DNA from: Pythium myriotylum
Taxonomy: Eukaryota > Oomycota > Peronosporomycetes > Pythiales > Pythiaceae
DNA length: 64,000 nt
Direction: 5' to 3'
Assembly: GCA_023091665.1 (NCBI GenBank)
Contig: JALJCQ010000015.1
Location: forward strand, 3,038,001-3,102,000
Shown: in pieces, positions 39,801-49,202 of the stretch
Numbering within the stretch: position 1 is the stretch's first letter
Layout of the letters: the number at the start of each line of letters is the position of its first letter
Notes under the pieces: generated by a model
Databases searched by the model: none
Told to the model about the DNA's origin: nothing
What the model saw: only the letters and a program-made list of their open reading frames with translations
Program-made: the position numbers and the translations under genes

Positions 39801-41241
39801 CTTTGGCATGCCAAAGACGTCCGCTGGGCACAATGGTGTGCTGGTCTTTGTTGACCGTTTGTCCAAGATGGTGCATCTTGTTCCGGTTTCGGATACCTGC
39901 ACAGGACTCAACTGTGCTCGACTTTTCGTCGACACCGTGTTTCGACTACACGGTCTCCCCGACTCAATCGTATCGGATCGGGATCCCAGGTTCACTGGTG
40001 ATTTCTGGGAAGGTCTCTTCCAAATCCTGGGCTCCAGGCTCGACATGTCGACGACGGACCATCCGGAGACCGATGGTCAGACCGAGCGCGCCAACCGCGT
40101 CGTCGAGGATATCCTCCGCTCGTATTGTGCGAGTGACCCACTCTCGTGGTGCGACCACCTCCCCATGGTGGAGTTCGCCATGAACAACTCTGTTCATGCC
40201 TCGACAGGTCTGTCGCCGTTCTACGTGAACGGGTTGAGACACCCAGCGCTGCCGCTCTGTCTCATGGGCAGTGCCCAGTCTGGTGAGGGAGGGGCTCGGC
40301 AATTACTTGCCTCCCAGTTGGAAGGTGTTTCCAAGTCGGCGGAGCGCCGCAAGATCGACGGGTTCTTGTCGACACGTGTGAACGTCATCACCCGCGTGCG
40401 TGACACGATGGCAGCTGCCCAAGATGTTTAGAAGGAACAAGCCGGCAAACACGGTCGGAAGAACACGCACGTGTTCAAGCCAGGCGACTATGTGCTTGTC
40501 AGCACGAAGAACCTGTCTCAGAATGCTGTGTCCAGCTTGGGCAGCTCAAAGCTGATGCCGAGATATATCGGCCCGTTCAAGGTGTTGAAGCGGAGTGGAA
40601 ACTCCTACAGGGTCGACCTGCCAACATGGTTGCAGACGCACCCGACGTTCTACGTCGGCTTGCTCAAGCCATACCTCCGCCCTGATGGAGATGCATCAGA
40701 CGAAGAGTCGTCGGAAACAATTCCAAGCGGAGTTGCCGCCGATATGCAACCACCCACAGTCAGCACGAGAACGTGCCAGTCACGGATGGTTCCTCCAGCG
40801 ACTCTCTCGCAGTGCAGGGTTCTGCAAGTGGCGTGGTTCACCCACACAGCGAAGCGCCAAGACGCTCTACACGGCTTGCTCAAGCCCGTCGAAGTTCGAC
40901 ATGGTCGTCAAATGCGACCGCAGCGTCGTCAATACGACGTCGGGTTACGTTTGCTGAACCCGAAGGAGCACGTCGGGTCCCCGACACTGGTCAAGACCAG
41001 AAGGAAAGCGCTGCGACCGGTGCGCGCTCCTTTGCCTGTGATCGACAGGAATGGCGAACGCCATTATCACGTCGAGTCTCTCGACAGTGTGCGTGTGCAC
41101 AATGGCGTCCGCCAGCTCTTGGTGAAGTGGCTTGGATATCCAAGCAACCAGAGCTCCTGGGTTGATGAGAATATTCTCAGGCAAGATTGCTCTGATCTTG
41201 TTCGCGCATGCGAACATGATCATCCTGGATGGTTCCAGTAG
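36803..41241 (+). pseudogene. Pol of element 1 (protease-RT-RNase H-integrase-chromodomain), inactivated
   Basis: Pol is in the -1 frame relative to Gag. Order: aspartic protease (VLIDSGATRNYG near 37000, LILGMPWL near 37230), a long variable linker, reverse transcriptase from about 38030, RNase H (CDASNYAIG at about 38960), integrase with HHCC finger and DDE residues (SMDFFFG, SDRDPRF, QTERANR; 39600-40230), and a C-terminal chromodomain (40471-41241 frame; HYHVESLDSVRV..LLVKWLGYPSNQSSW). In-frame TAG codons interrupt it at 38020-38022 and 40429-40431. The RT active site reads YFNDI instead of YFDDI, removing a catalytic Asp. No frameshift is needed from 36820 to 41241. It is dead as a polyprotein yet largely intact in frame. 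Confidence 0.85.
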
Positions 41242-42174
41242 GTGGTACCGACCACCTCCATCAAGATGAGAAGTGTCTCAAGTTCCTCAAGGAAGACGCT
41301 CAGTGGAGCACACGGAAGGTCCGTCTCAGTCAAGTCGACTGTCCCTGTCTATTATAGACATGGGTACAAGACCCAAGCAGAAGGCCATGAAGATGGCGAG
41401 AACGCCGCGTTCGGCGCAGTCGAAGCTTCGACAACGTCCACCGACCTCATCGGTTGCGTTGGACAACGCTCGCACCAAGCCAGAGTGGCTGGCTCAGTTT
41501 GGTGTTGCTACACCGAGCAGTTCTCTGCGGTGTAGCCATCACGCCCGAGCGTGTGGCCGACAACACGAAGTTGGCAACGTCGTTGTTCGACTGCCACGGG
41601 TATCCCCGCACTCCACGCACTCAGTTGAGTCGCTGGATGAGGCTAGCCAGCATCTTGAGTACTTGGTAGTACTCGCGGTGGGTACCCACCGACCACAGTC
41701 TCCAGTATAAGCCTGGGCCCAATTCTGGGCACCGTCAAGAGACGAAGTTTGCGAGTTCACATCGTACAGGTCTGTACGCTTGCACAAGGCAAGAACCCAT
41801 CACACTGAGTGTGTGTGCCAAGTTTGGGCTTGCCGCGAGCTCTGCCCGCCTCGCAATGGTCGTCTGACCATGCCATTTTGGCTTGCCGCCGTCAGACGGC
41901 AAAATGGCCCAGTTTTGGGGGATCGTCATGATCCGGTGGTCGCTGGCGACCGCGCGCACGTCTGCATGCGTCTCATGACGCAGCGAGGTGTTGCGCCAAG
42001 CCGCTGCGGCTCTCGACCAGTCGTTGTCGAAAAATCGACACGCGACTTCGCGCTCTTGCGTGATGGTCGCCATGAGTCTGTACCCATTTCCGTGTGGGTC
42101 CTCGGAAATTCCGTACTGGAATAGGCTCGTGTTCCTTTTCTAGGACACGGCTGTTCCTAAAGTAGGGACAAGGG
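41242..42174 (+). other. 3' non-coding region and polypurine tract of element 1
   Basis: About 930 bp between pol and the 3' LTR. Contains a long hairpin at 41872-41908 (outer arms GCCATTTTG/CAAAATGGC with further inner pairing) and another small hairpin near 42128-42149. The polypurine tract at 42159-42174 directly precedes the LTR. No gene is seen. Confidence 0.65.
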
Positions 42175-42439
42175 TGTCGGTACATAATGTGTGTGGTCCA
42201 CTTAGGGGAAAAGTTACCCTAAGTAGTGACTCTCTTTTATTAGATTCAGTAGGGGATATCCCTGGGTACTAGATACCAGGGATATCAGGTATAGGGGGGA
42301 TTATTCCCCAGGGGAATAATCTGAATACAATTAGTTCGCCTTTTGCCAAGTCCTTGGCACTCGTCGACAGGGGTCGACTCGGACCGGCTGCTCACGCTTC
42401 CTCAAGCGCAGGTGCTGTGTACGGTCGTGGACCGTTACA
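42175..42439 (+). repeat. 3' LTR of element 1
   Basis: 265 bp, same length as the 5' LTR, with two visible substitutions (fourth base, and G to A near 42359). It ends 17 bases before the stop codon (minus strand) of the repeat-rich secreted protein gene. Confidence 0.92.
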
Positions 42440-42456
42440 ACAGTCATGTTCCTGAT

Positions 42457-43050
42457 TCATGCACTTACGTTGTTGTTCACACTAACAGTGGGCGAACCCA
42501 TGTTGTTGTTGACGTTCACGTTGGGAGGCGAGACGTTGTTATTGACATTCACGTTGGGAGACGAGACGTTGTTGTTCACGTTCACGCTCGGTAGGTTCAC
42601 CTGGTTGTTCACGTTGATGCTGGGCGACGTCAAGGCGTTGTTCACGTTGACGCTTGGCGGGTTCAGCTGGTTGTTCACGCTGACCGACTGGTTGTTCACG
42701 CTGACACCCGGCGGCGACATGACGTTGTTACAGTTGATGGACGACGGGTTCGTGTTGACATTGACCGACGGCGTGGTGATGCTCGGTGCCGAGACCGTGC
42801 CGGTGAGCCCCTGGAGCATGGCCTTCTTTTTCGCAAAGTGATTCGCGAGCATGGGGCCACCCAACATGCCGAAGGTCTGCCTCTCGGCGGCGACGTGGCT
42901 CGAGAGCACGGCAGTCGAGGCGACCGCGAGGATGAGAAAGAGCTTGACGATGGCTGCGGAGGCGGTGGCGGAGTGACTTGTGGGGGCGAGGTGGATCGCG
43001 TAATGAGGAGGTAGGTGTCCACGGCCTTCAGACTGCAAAGGATGTGGCAC
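42457..43050 (-). CDS. Putative secreted Asn/Val-rich repeat protein (start codon uncertain)
   Basis: Minus-strand frame of up to 197 codons. A hydrophobic, signal-peptide-like segment (VKLFLILAVASTAVLSSHVAA) is followed by a short unique region and seven or more 11-residue repeats of the type PSVNVNNNVSS, ending in the stop at 42457. The expected initiator just before the hydrophobic segment is ATC rather than ATG (near 42945-42947). The only in-frame ATG is at 43050 and would bury the signal 32 residues inside. So this is either a lost start codon, an unusual start, or a mis-sited N-terminus. The 11-residue periodicity suggests a beta-solenoid-like or cell-surface protein (inference). I do not recognise the family. 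Confidence 0.6.
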   Translation of the reverse strand: MPHPLQSEGRGHLPPHYAIHLAPTSHSATASAAIVKLFLILAVASTAVLSSHVAAERQTFGMLGGPMLANHFAKKKAMLQGLTGTVSAPSITTPSVNVNTNPSSINCNNVMSPPGVSVNNQSVSVNNQLNPPSVNVNNALTSPSINVNNQVNLPSVNVNNNVSSPNVNVNNNVSPPNVNVNNNMGSPTVSVNNNVSA

Positions 43051-43209
43051 GGCGCGCGGGTGCGTGATCGGATTTAGCTAGTTGAACACGAGTCATCGGT
43101 GCAGACAAGTACATGTTCATTCTGGAACGAACACGAAATAAAGCAACGTATGCCGACGCGCTCGACTTTACGCAGCTATGATTGAAGACGACAGTATCAC
43201 AGGCCTGGC

Positions 43210-43491
43210 CTATAATTTTGTGTGTAGTGGCTGCAAATCCAGGGCAGTTCTCGTCAGTTCGAGCTGACCATCTCGTTTGGAGTTCAATGCACCCGTCCTA
43301 CTCGTTACTGGAATGACTCCACGGACGTTGGGGACAAAGGAAGGTCCCTTGTAATCTGGAACTTGGACTAGCACGATAGGGTTGTAATCTAGAGTTTGTT
43401 CATCCGGCATAATGTCGTACACGTAACCTCTCCATCTATTGCACAGACCTGCTCTCTGCTCAAGATTAAAAGTGAGAACAACCAGCACCAA
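43210..43491 (-). pseudogene. Pif1-like helicase fragment
   Basis: About 93 codons with the order of motifs seen late in Pif1-family helicases: NLEQRAGLCNRWRGYVYDI resembles the xNLxxxxGLxNGxxGxVxxI block, then PIVLVQVPDYKGPSF, a GVIPV strand, and a degenerate version of the QLPLxLAxAxTIHK motif (QLELTRTALDLQPLHTK). The frame then stops. There is no Walker motif or other helicase core, so it is an isolated remnant, possibly from a Helitron, whose RepHel proteins carry Pif1-like helicases. Similarity is judged by eye only. Confidence 0.5.
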
Positions 43492-45254
43492 TGCACAAAT
43501 TGAGCTGGAGAGGATGATATTTAGTGGATGAGGGCTGCATCGTCTTTGCTTCCACTATGAGAGTTTGCGCCTTTGCTTTATGGACTGACCAAATAAGGTC
43601 TCTATCGGTGCGAACTTCTCGTACAGGCGATCATCGAGACGCCCTAGTACAGCAAGATAAACTTGTGTCCCGCAGACCGCCGCCACTGCGTGAACGGCAG
43701 TAGGTTTTGAACACAGCGTAGATCTGAGCAGCGGTATCTCGTAGGTTAGGGAAAGTATCTCATCTATTCAACACGATTATTTTTGACATATGAAGCTGCA
43801 TGAATATGAGCATTTTGGTCAAAGGAGGGACAAAGAGTTGTATTCTAGACGTTCAACAGCGAGGGAAGCCTCAACGTATACGAAATGTAGCCTGGTTACA
43901 TCCCTCCACTTGACGGTCACAAACAGGTGCAAATCCACAGTTGTTCTTCAGGTCCGATGAATCATCCTTCCCGGAAGACCAATCGTACATAACAATAAAA
44001 TCTTGCACAAACTATTACACGTCTCCCTCTTTTTGACTCTATCCACCGTGATCTGAGAAAAAAGTTTCAAGAAATTACCAATACCTCTCATGTCTCCCGG
44101 ATCGCAGGAACGTAACTTGCTTCTGGCCTTTGTCGCTTTGACATCTGTGTCTTTTCTTCGAGACACTTTTGGTAGAAGAAACGTGAAAAGTACAGAGGAA
44201 ACGTCGAATCTACAGAGCACACAGTAAATCTACACGGCGGGTAGAGGGAATCCGGGTTCGGGGTTGAGTGTACAGCCACCCCTCCAGTAAGATTTACCAG
44301 ATTTATGTTGAATAAGAGGGACCTTCTCCATTGCCCCCCCCCCTCCCTCGCCCGTCAGGCTGCCAACGCGACGAGATGACTCGACAATGTGCTTGACCGT
44401 TCCGAGCGGCGACGTCACCGACGCTCTGCTTGGCCATTCTTGGGGGGATCGGCGGGCCCATCCGCATTCTATCCATGCCTCTCCGATGTAAGCCATTTTA
44501 TGCCTGTGTAATCTCCGCTGCATCATACAAACGCAGCCTCGTACCAAACTTATCCGAAAAACGTCGCAGACGCGGTGTCCAACGCCAACCGCGACTGTGG
44601 CGCGAGTTCTCATCGGTCGCCGCCATGGGGCGGCTCAAATCAAAGCGCCTACTCTACCCAACGTGTATGTGTGCCGCGCATGCGCGATATATGAGTTGTA
44701 TTGGCTCCAGTACGGGCCAGTCAGCCGTTGCTACTCCCGCCTCTTCGGTCTTCGCCGCCGTCTCTACTTCCTCTTCCGCCACGAAGCGCCCGCCAAGCAT
44801 CAACACGCACGGGCCGCCGCTTGCCGTCGTCGCCATACCACCAAGCCACCCCAATGCAGCACCTTCACGCCACCGCAGTGGAGCACCTTCAAGTCACTGT
44901 AATGCAGCATCCTCACGCCACTGCAATGCAGCACCCGTACCACCAGCAACAGCATCACTGGTCGTCGCCGTACGCACTGCAGCCCCTGCATGCGTGCGTG
45001 CGCGCAGTACCGCTTGCGCAAGCCGTAGGGCGTGACGGTTGCAAGAGCGTCGCCGACCTGCACTGTATGACCACGCATGATCAAAGCAAATTGTTACCGT
45101 GCAATTGCGTGCTTATGGGGCTTGCCCTGGTTTGTGCCGACTGTGTGTATGCAACGTGTGAAGAACCGTCAACTGACATCCTACCGACATCCTACGTGCT
45201 CCTCCTCGACCAGAGTCTATGTGCGACATACTATGTGATCCTCCTTGACCAGGG
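43492..45254. other. Intergenic region without a supported gene
   Basis: No frame carries a recognisable domain. A C-rich run lies near 44333-44344. An imperfect tandem repeat of about 24-25 bp (GCAGCACC..CACGCCACTG type, three to four units) occupies roughly 44851-44937. Open frames from 44430 to 45264 overlap this repeat and look like chance. Confidence 0.45.
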
Positions 45255-47148
45255 TCACTCGTAGCTGAGCGCTCCGCCTACTTTCTTCGGGCGCCCGCTT
45301 ATTTGCTTATGACGCTTGTTGACGAAGGTCGTGCGCTTGAAGACGAGTCTCTCCACAGAAAGCTGTAACAGCACACGACATGCTATCAGGCGCACACAAT
45401 AGCCAAAGCTAATCCATGTGCGGCAAGTACATGAGCCTGCTCCTACATCGACCACCCATCCTGTTGAGGGCTGACCGTTGGTCTCCATGGTGGCGCTAGC
45501 CTCGTCCTCAATCTGCTTGTTGGAAGCTCTCGTGTCGTTCGATGACACGCTCGGTGCCACAGCGCGCTGAAAAATCTCATATACATTGGTTTTGCCGTCA
45601 AGAAGAAATTGGACGGAGCCCCTGTGGAGCTGAGTGATCGTGAAGGCATCTGCAGCAGCAACACGATTGTAGCCGCGAACCATTTCGTCAGATGGACGGG
45701 ATAATGTTGCAAATGAAGGGGCCCGCACGGATCGATGCGAGGATTGTTCGTTTAAGCAAAGCCCGGAGGGGACATGTCGCATTGCCATTCCGTGAACCGT
45801 CCAGTGAGCCATTGGTCGACAATATGCTTAGAGATTTTCGCGCACTCGGGGACAGCTCCCCACGCATCAAGAGCCGCCTGTTTTCTGGCCTCAAAGTCTC
45901 CGACGTCAAGCGAGTGGTGCATAAATAAACGTGTTTATACACAAGGCGCTTGTGAACGGCTTAAAGTTGTCGGCTGTGCCACTTCACGCTCTTCATCACG
46001 TGGAACCAGCACATCTTGAAAGACTGCTGGTCGCCATCGTCACTAATGGTCTCACAGGCATTGCGTTCGGCCTGATCTGCGTCCGCCATGATCATCCGAA
46101 TGCGAGCGACTTCACCCGCCGTTTTCTCGTACATGTCTAGAGTAGCTTGAAAAGCGCGTTGATATTGCTTCGTCTTAAGATCCGAAGTCAAGAGAAATGC
46201 AATAGGGTGGAATTGTCTGGCATAGTCGGATACGCCGACGACAATTACAGAGTAACGGAACGAGTTGAGTTTGAATGTCGCATCCACGTGCAGTAGTTAT
46301 TCTGCAGCCAACGACAAACGCCGAATCATTTTTTTTTTGTCGTTGTCCCAATCAGAAGCGGATTGGTGGGTGATCCATCACCTAGTATTGGTGAACCCGT
46401 AGCATCAACATCAAAGCCGAACAAAAAGGCGATCAGATCATCGATCTCGGGACTAAAGCGGTGGCAATTCGCCAATTCCAACATCTCGTCAATGAAATTG
46501 TTACTGCCGAGATGGTTGCGGCGGTGGGACGTCGACAGTGATTGGACTTTTGGTAACAGACCTTCCACGTCTGTCAGGTTAAAAGCATCGATGAGGTCGT
46601 TTAGGATTTGGCTTGGCTTCAATCTCTTCTCGGTTTTTTCACGCACGAAGCGCTTCATTAGCAAGTTGAGTTTTCCATTGGTAGGAGATGCTGCTGGCGT
46701 TACGTGAGCGCTGTGTTGAAAGATTTGAGTTACACCAGAGTGCTGGCAAGCGCGAAGCAGGAGAAACCAAGGGCACGGACTGCAGCTGCTGATTGGAGAA
46801 TACTCCTACTCCTTTCATTTACTTGAGTTGCACCGCATCAAGATGTATCGCATTAGGTGTCGGTCAACGTTAGGGACGCACACAGTACAACATTCGAACT
46901 GGCTTTTCTGAACAAGATGACTCTTTTGCGAATCCAAAAAGCCTCCCACCTTCACCACATCGGTGCATGTCGTCAGTGGCTTCCACAGGTATTCGAACGG
47001 CATATCGTCTTTTTGGACTGCGTTTTTTGGATTGCAGCACGGAATTTGATTCCTCTTCTGCTACTGGGCCTGTAGAAGAGAGACCGAGCAGCAGTGGTTC
47101 CATCTGAAACAAACCATCTTTACTAGAAATAGCTTTAGAGACCTTCAA
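45255..47148 (-). pseudogene. Decayed MULE-type transposase
   Basis: Minus-strand fragments in several frames together resemble a Mutator-like transposase. The DDE core is at 46287-45961: DATFKLNSFRYSVIVVGVSD carries the first Asp, MADADQAERNA the second, and CWFHVMKSV is a family hallmark. A SWIM-type zinc motif lies in the 45812-45255 frame (CTC..C, with the final His replaced by Arg). Upstream fragments at 46870-47148 and 46326-46664 would be N-terminal. Frame changes and stops show it is inactive. I could not locate terminal inverted repeats. Confidence 0.65.
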
Positions 47149-47356
47149 GTCACACTACGATTGAAAGGGATGGCGTTGCCCTGAGTCCAAGAATGGCTTG
47201 GAGACCAGTTCCTCAGGGGTGAAGTAGCCATGTCCGGCCAATCGCACTCCACACCAAAAACCAACAGCCAATCATATCGCGTTACTCCGAAACCCTAGTC
47301 TCTCTTTTCTCTTTGGCACATCGCCTGTGGATTTGAATCGCTTTCTGTGTACCGTC

Positions 47357-47685
47357 TGTAACGGGGTGTGCCCGTTACATGGGTCTGTCAATGGTGTCCG
47401 ATAGGAACATCGTGAACCCATCTGGTTGCGATGTCTCCTGATTGGATAATATCCTACGATATTATCCCGATTTCCCACCAATCACGCTAGGGTCTTGTGA
47501 TTGAGTGGATGGCAGAAATCCGAGGGCGGATCTGCGAGGTTTTATATACAAAGAGTAAGTTTTTCTAGGTTTCCTAATTCATAAATTCAGTTTCCCATTT
47601 GCCTGATTCAGCACAAGTCTCTGTGTTGCGCGCTTCCTACACTGCTCCACAGTGTACGTGACGTAACGAGGTCAGCCTCGTTACA
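47357..47685 (+). repeat. 5' LTR of element 2
   Basis: Bounded by TGTAAC and GTTACA, an inverted terminal match, with the primer-binding site TGGTAGCACTTCG starting at 47688. The partner LTR would lie beyond the right edge of the window. Confidence 0.75.
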
Positions 47686-47717
47686 CCTGGTAGCACTTCG
47701 TAGTCCGCCCAGCGACT

Positions 47718-49202
47718 ATGAATCCCCCTGCGCCGGAAACCCCTGGCGCGCAGGGTCGCCACGCCTCGCGTGAGAACTTCCTCCACTTGAGTGAGCTCGA
47801 GTGGCAGGCTGTTCAGCGCATGGCCGCGACAGTGGGCGAAGCCGCCGTCGGCGCCATGCTCCTCTCGCTCTTGCGTGATGAACAGCACGCGAGTATCGTC
47901 CAGTTCATCCAGCATGAGCTGAACGAGGCGAGAGGGAGTCTTGCAGCTCTGCGCGAGCAGAGCGCTCAACAAGCGGCGTTGTTAAGACAGCAGCAGTCTG
48001 CTGCTGTGGCGGCAGAGCGGCCTCGACGTGTCGAGCCGTTGAAGATCGAGATCTCCAAGTACAAGGCTGACGGTAACAGCCTGTTGCGTTGGTTCGTCGA
48101 ACTCGAGGATTCCATTGAAGCCCGTCGCATCGATGACGATGCGATGCGAGTGACCTACGCCATCTCCAACTTGGCAGGTCGTGCGAAGGTGTGGGCGCTC
48201 GGTCTCAAGTTGTACGATCCGTATTGCTTCGGATCGTATGAAGAGTTCAAGGTCAAGATCAAACAAGCGTTTGAGCCGCCTCGAGCCGAGTTCAGGGCTC
48301 GCGCTGAGTTCCTGGATCTCAGGCAAGGTAAGCGTGACATTCACGCTTACGCCCGGCACGCACGATATCTCGTGAGTTGCATCGTGGAGAATCCCATCGA
48401 TGATCAAACGCAGGTTGCTGCGTTTATCAAGGGGCTCGAGGATGGGCCGATCAAGACCCAGATGTTCCGCCTCGAGTTTGATAAACTCGAGGACGCGATC
48501 TCGGCTGCTCGCCAAGAGGACTTCAGCCTGCGACAGGCTTATGTCCATTCTGCTGCTTATCGTCCGTCCAGACGACAAGACTCAAGTGTTCCAGAGGCCA
48601 TGGATCTTTCCTAAGCCGAGAGCGAACAGCACCCTCGCGTGGACAAACGATTGCAGAAATGCAATCGATGCCAGAAGACCGGGCATTACGCTTATGAGTG
48701 TAATGCTGCGCGTCCAGTGCCTCGCGGCAATGGGCACGGTCGCCACGTGGACAAGAAGGTGGGTCGGATCAACACGCTGCGAAGAAACAGCAGCGTGTTG
48801 ATCAACAAAAAACGGTCAGGGTCAGTAGGGGCGGAGCGCCCTACTGATCCAGTCACGTCAAGAGAGTTTGTGGGACTCTTGACGAAGGCTGCTCCCAAAG
48901 CACAGTCTCTGTGCTTCGCCACACCTGGTGATGATAAGGCCCTCATCACCTTGGAGCTCGAAATCGAAGGCGCTTCGTCTTCACTTCGCGCCATCGTAGA
49001 CTGTGGGGCGTCGAACAACTTCGTTCGACGACAGTCTATCGAGTCTTTGAGGCTCGACGTTGTCGAGCGAGACATTCCTCCGACGAGGATGACGGTGCGC
49101 CTTGCAACTGGCGCAACGGTGAAGGTAATGAAATGCGTAGTGGGCCTCCACTACACGCTTGAAGGCAATGAGTACGACGACGACTTGCCGTACTCGACCT
49201 AG
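47718..49202 (+). pseudogene. Gag and protease start of element 2
   Basis: A 298-codon Gag frame (47718-48614) holds the capsid domain (LLRWFVELEDSIEARRID.., YAISNLAGRAKVWAL, FEPPRAEFRARAEFLDLRQGKRDIHAYARHARYL). It ends at a TAA (48612-48614) that sits in frame before a good CCHC zinc knuckle (CNRCQKTGHYAYEC) and the protease active site IVDCGASNNFV (Asp kept, the usual Ser replaced by Cys). So, unlike element 1, Gag and protease share one frame here, split by a single stop. The frame is lost near 49190, after which the protease C-terminus (FDVILGLPWL) appears in another frame. Confidence 0.8.

Larger units (their letters stand above)
35380..42439 (+). mobile_element. Ty3/gypsy chromodomain retrotransposon (element 1)
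   Basis: About 7.06 kb element with 265-bp LTRs that differ at two visible positions, a primer-binding site, gag, a -1 frameshift signal, pol ending in a chromodomain, and a polypurine tract (AAAGTAGGGACAAGGG at 42159-42174) abutting the 3' LTR. LTRs start TGT and end ACA. I could not find a matching target-site duplication (GGTTG before, ACAGT after). Two in-frame TAG codons, a mutated RT catalytic site and a damaged zinc knuckle make this copy non-autonomous. Confidence 0.9.

Noticed and set aside
44430..45264. Overlapping 200- and 187-codon plus-strand ORFs
   Set aside because: They run through an imperfect tandem repeat, show no domain and no plausible initiation context.
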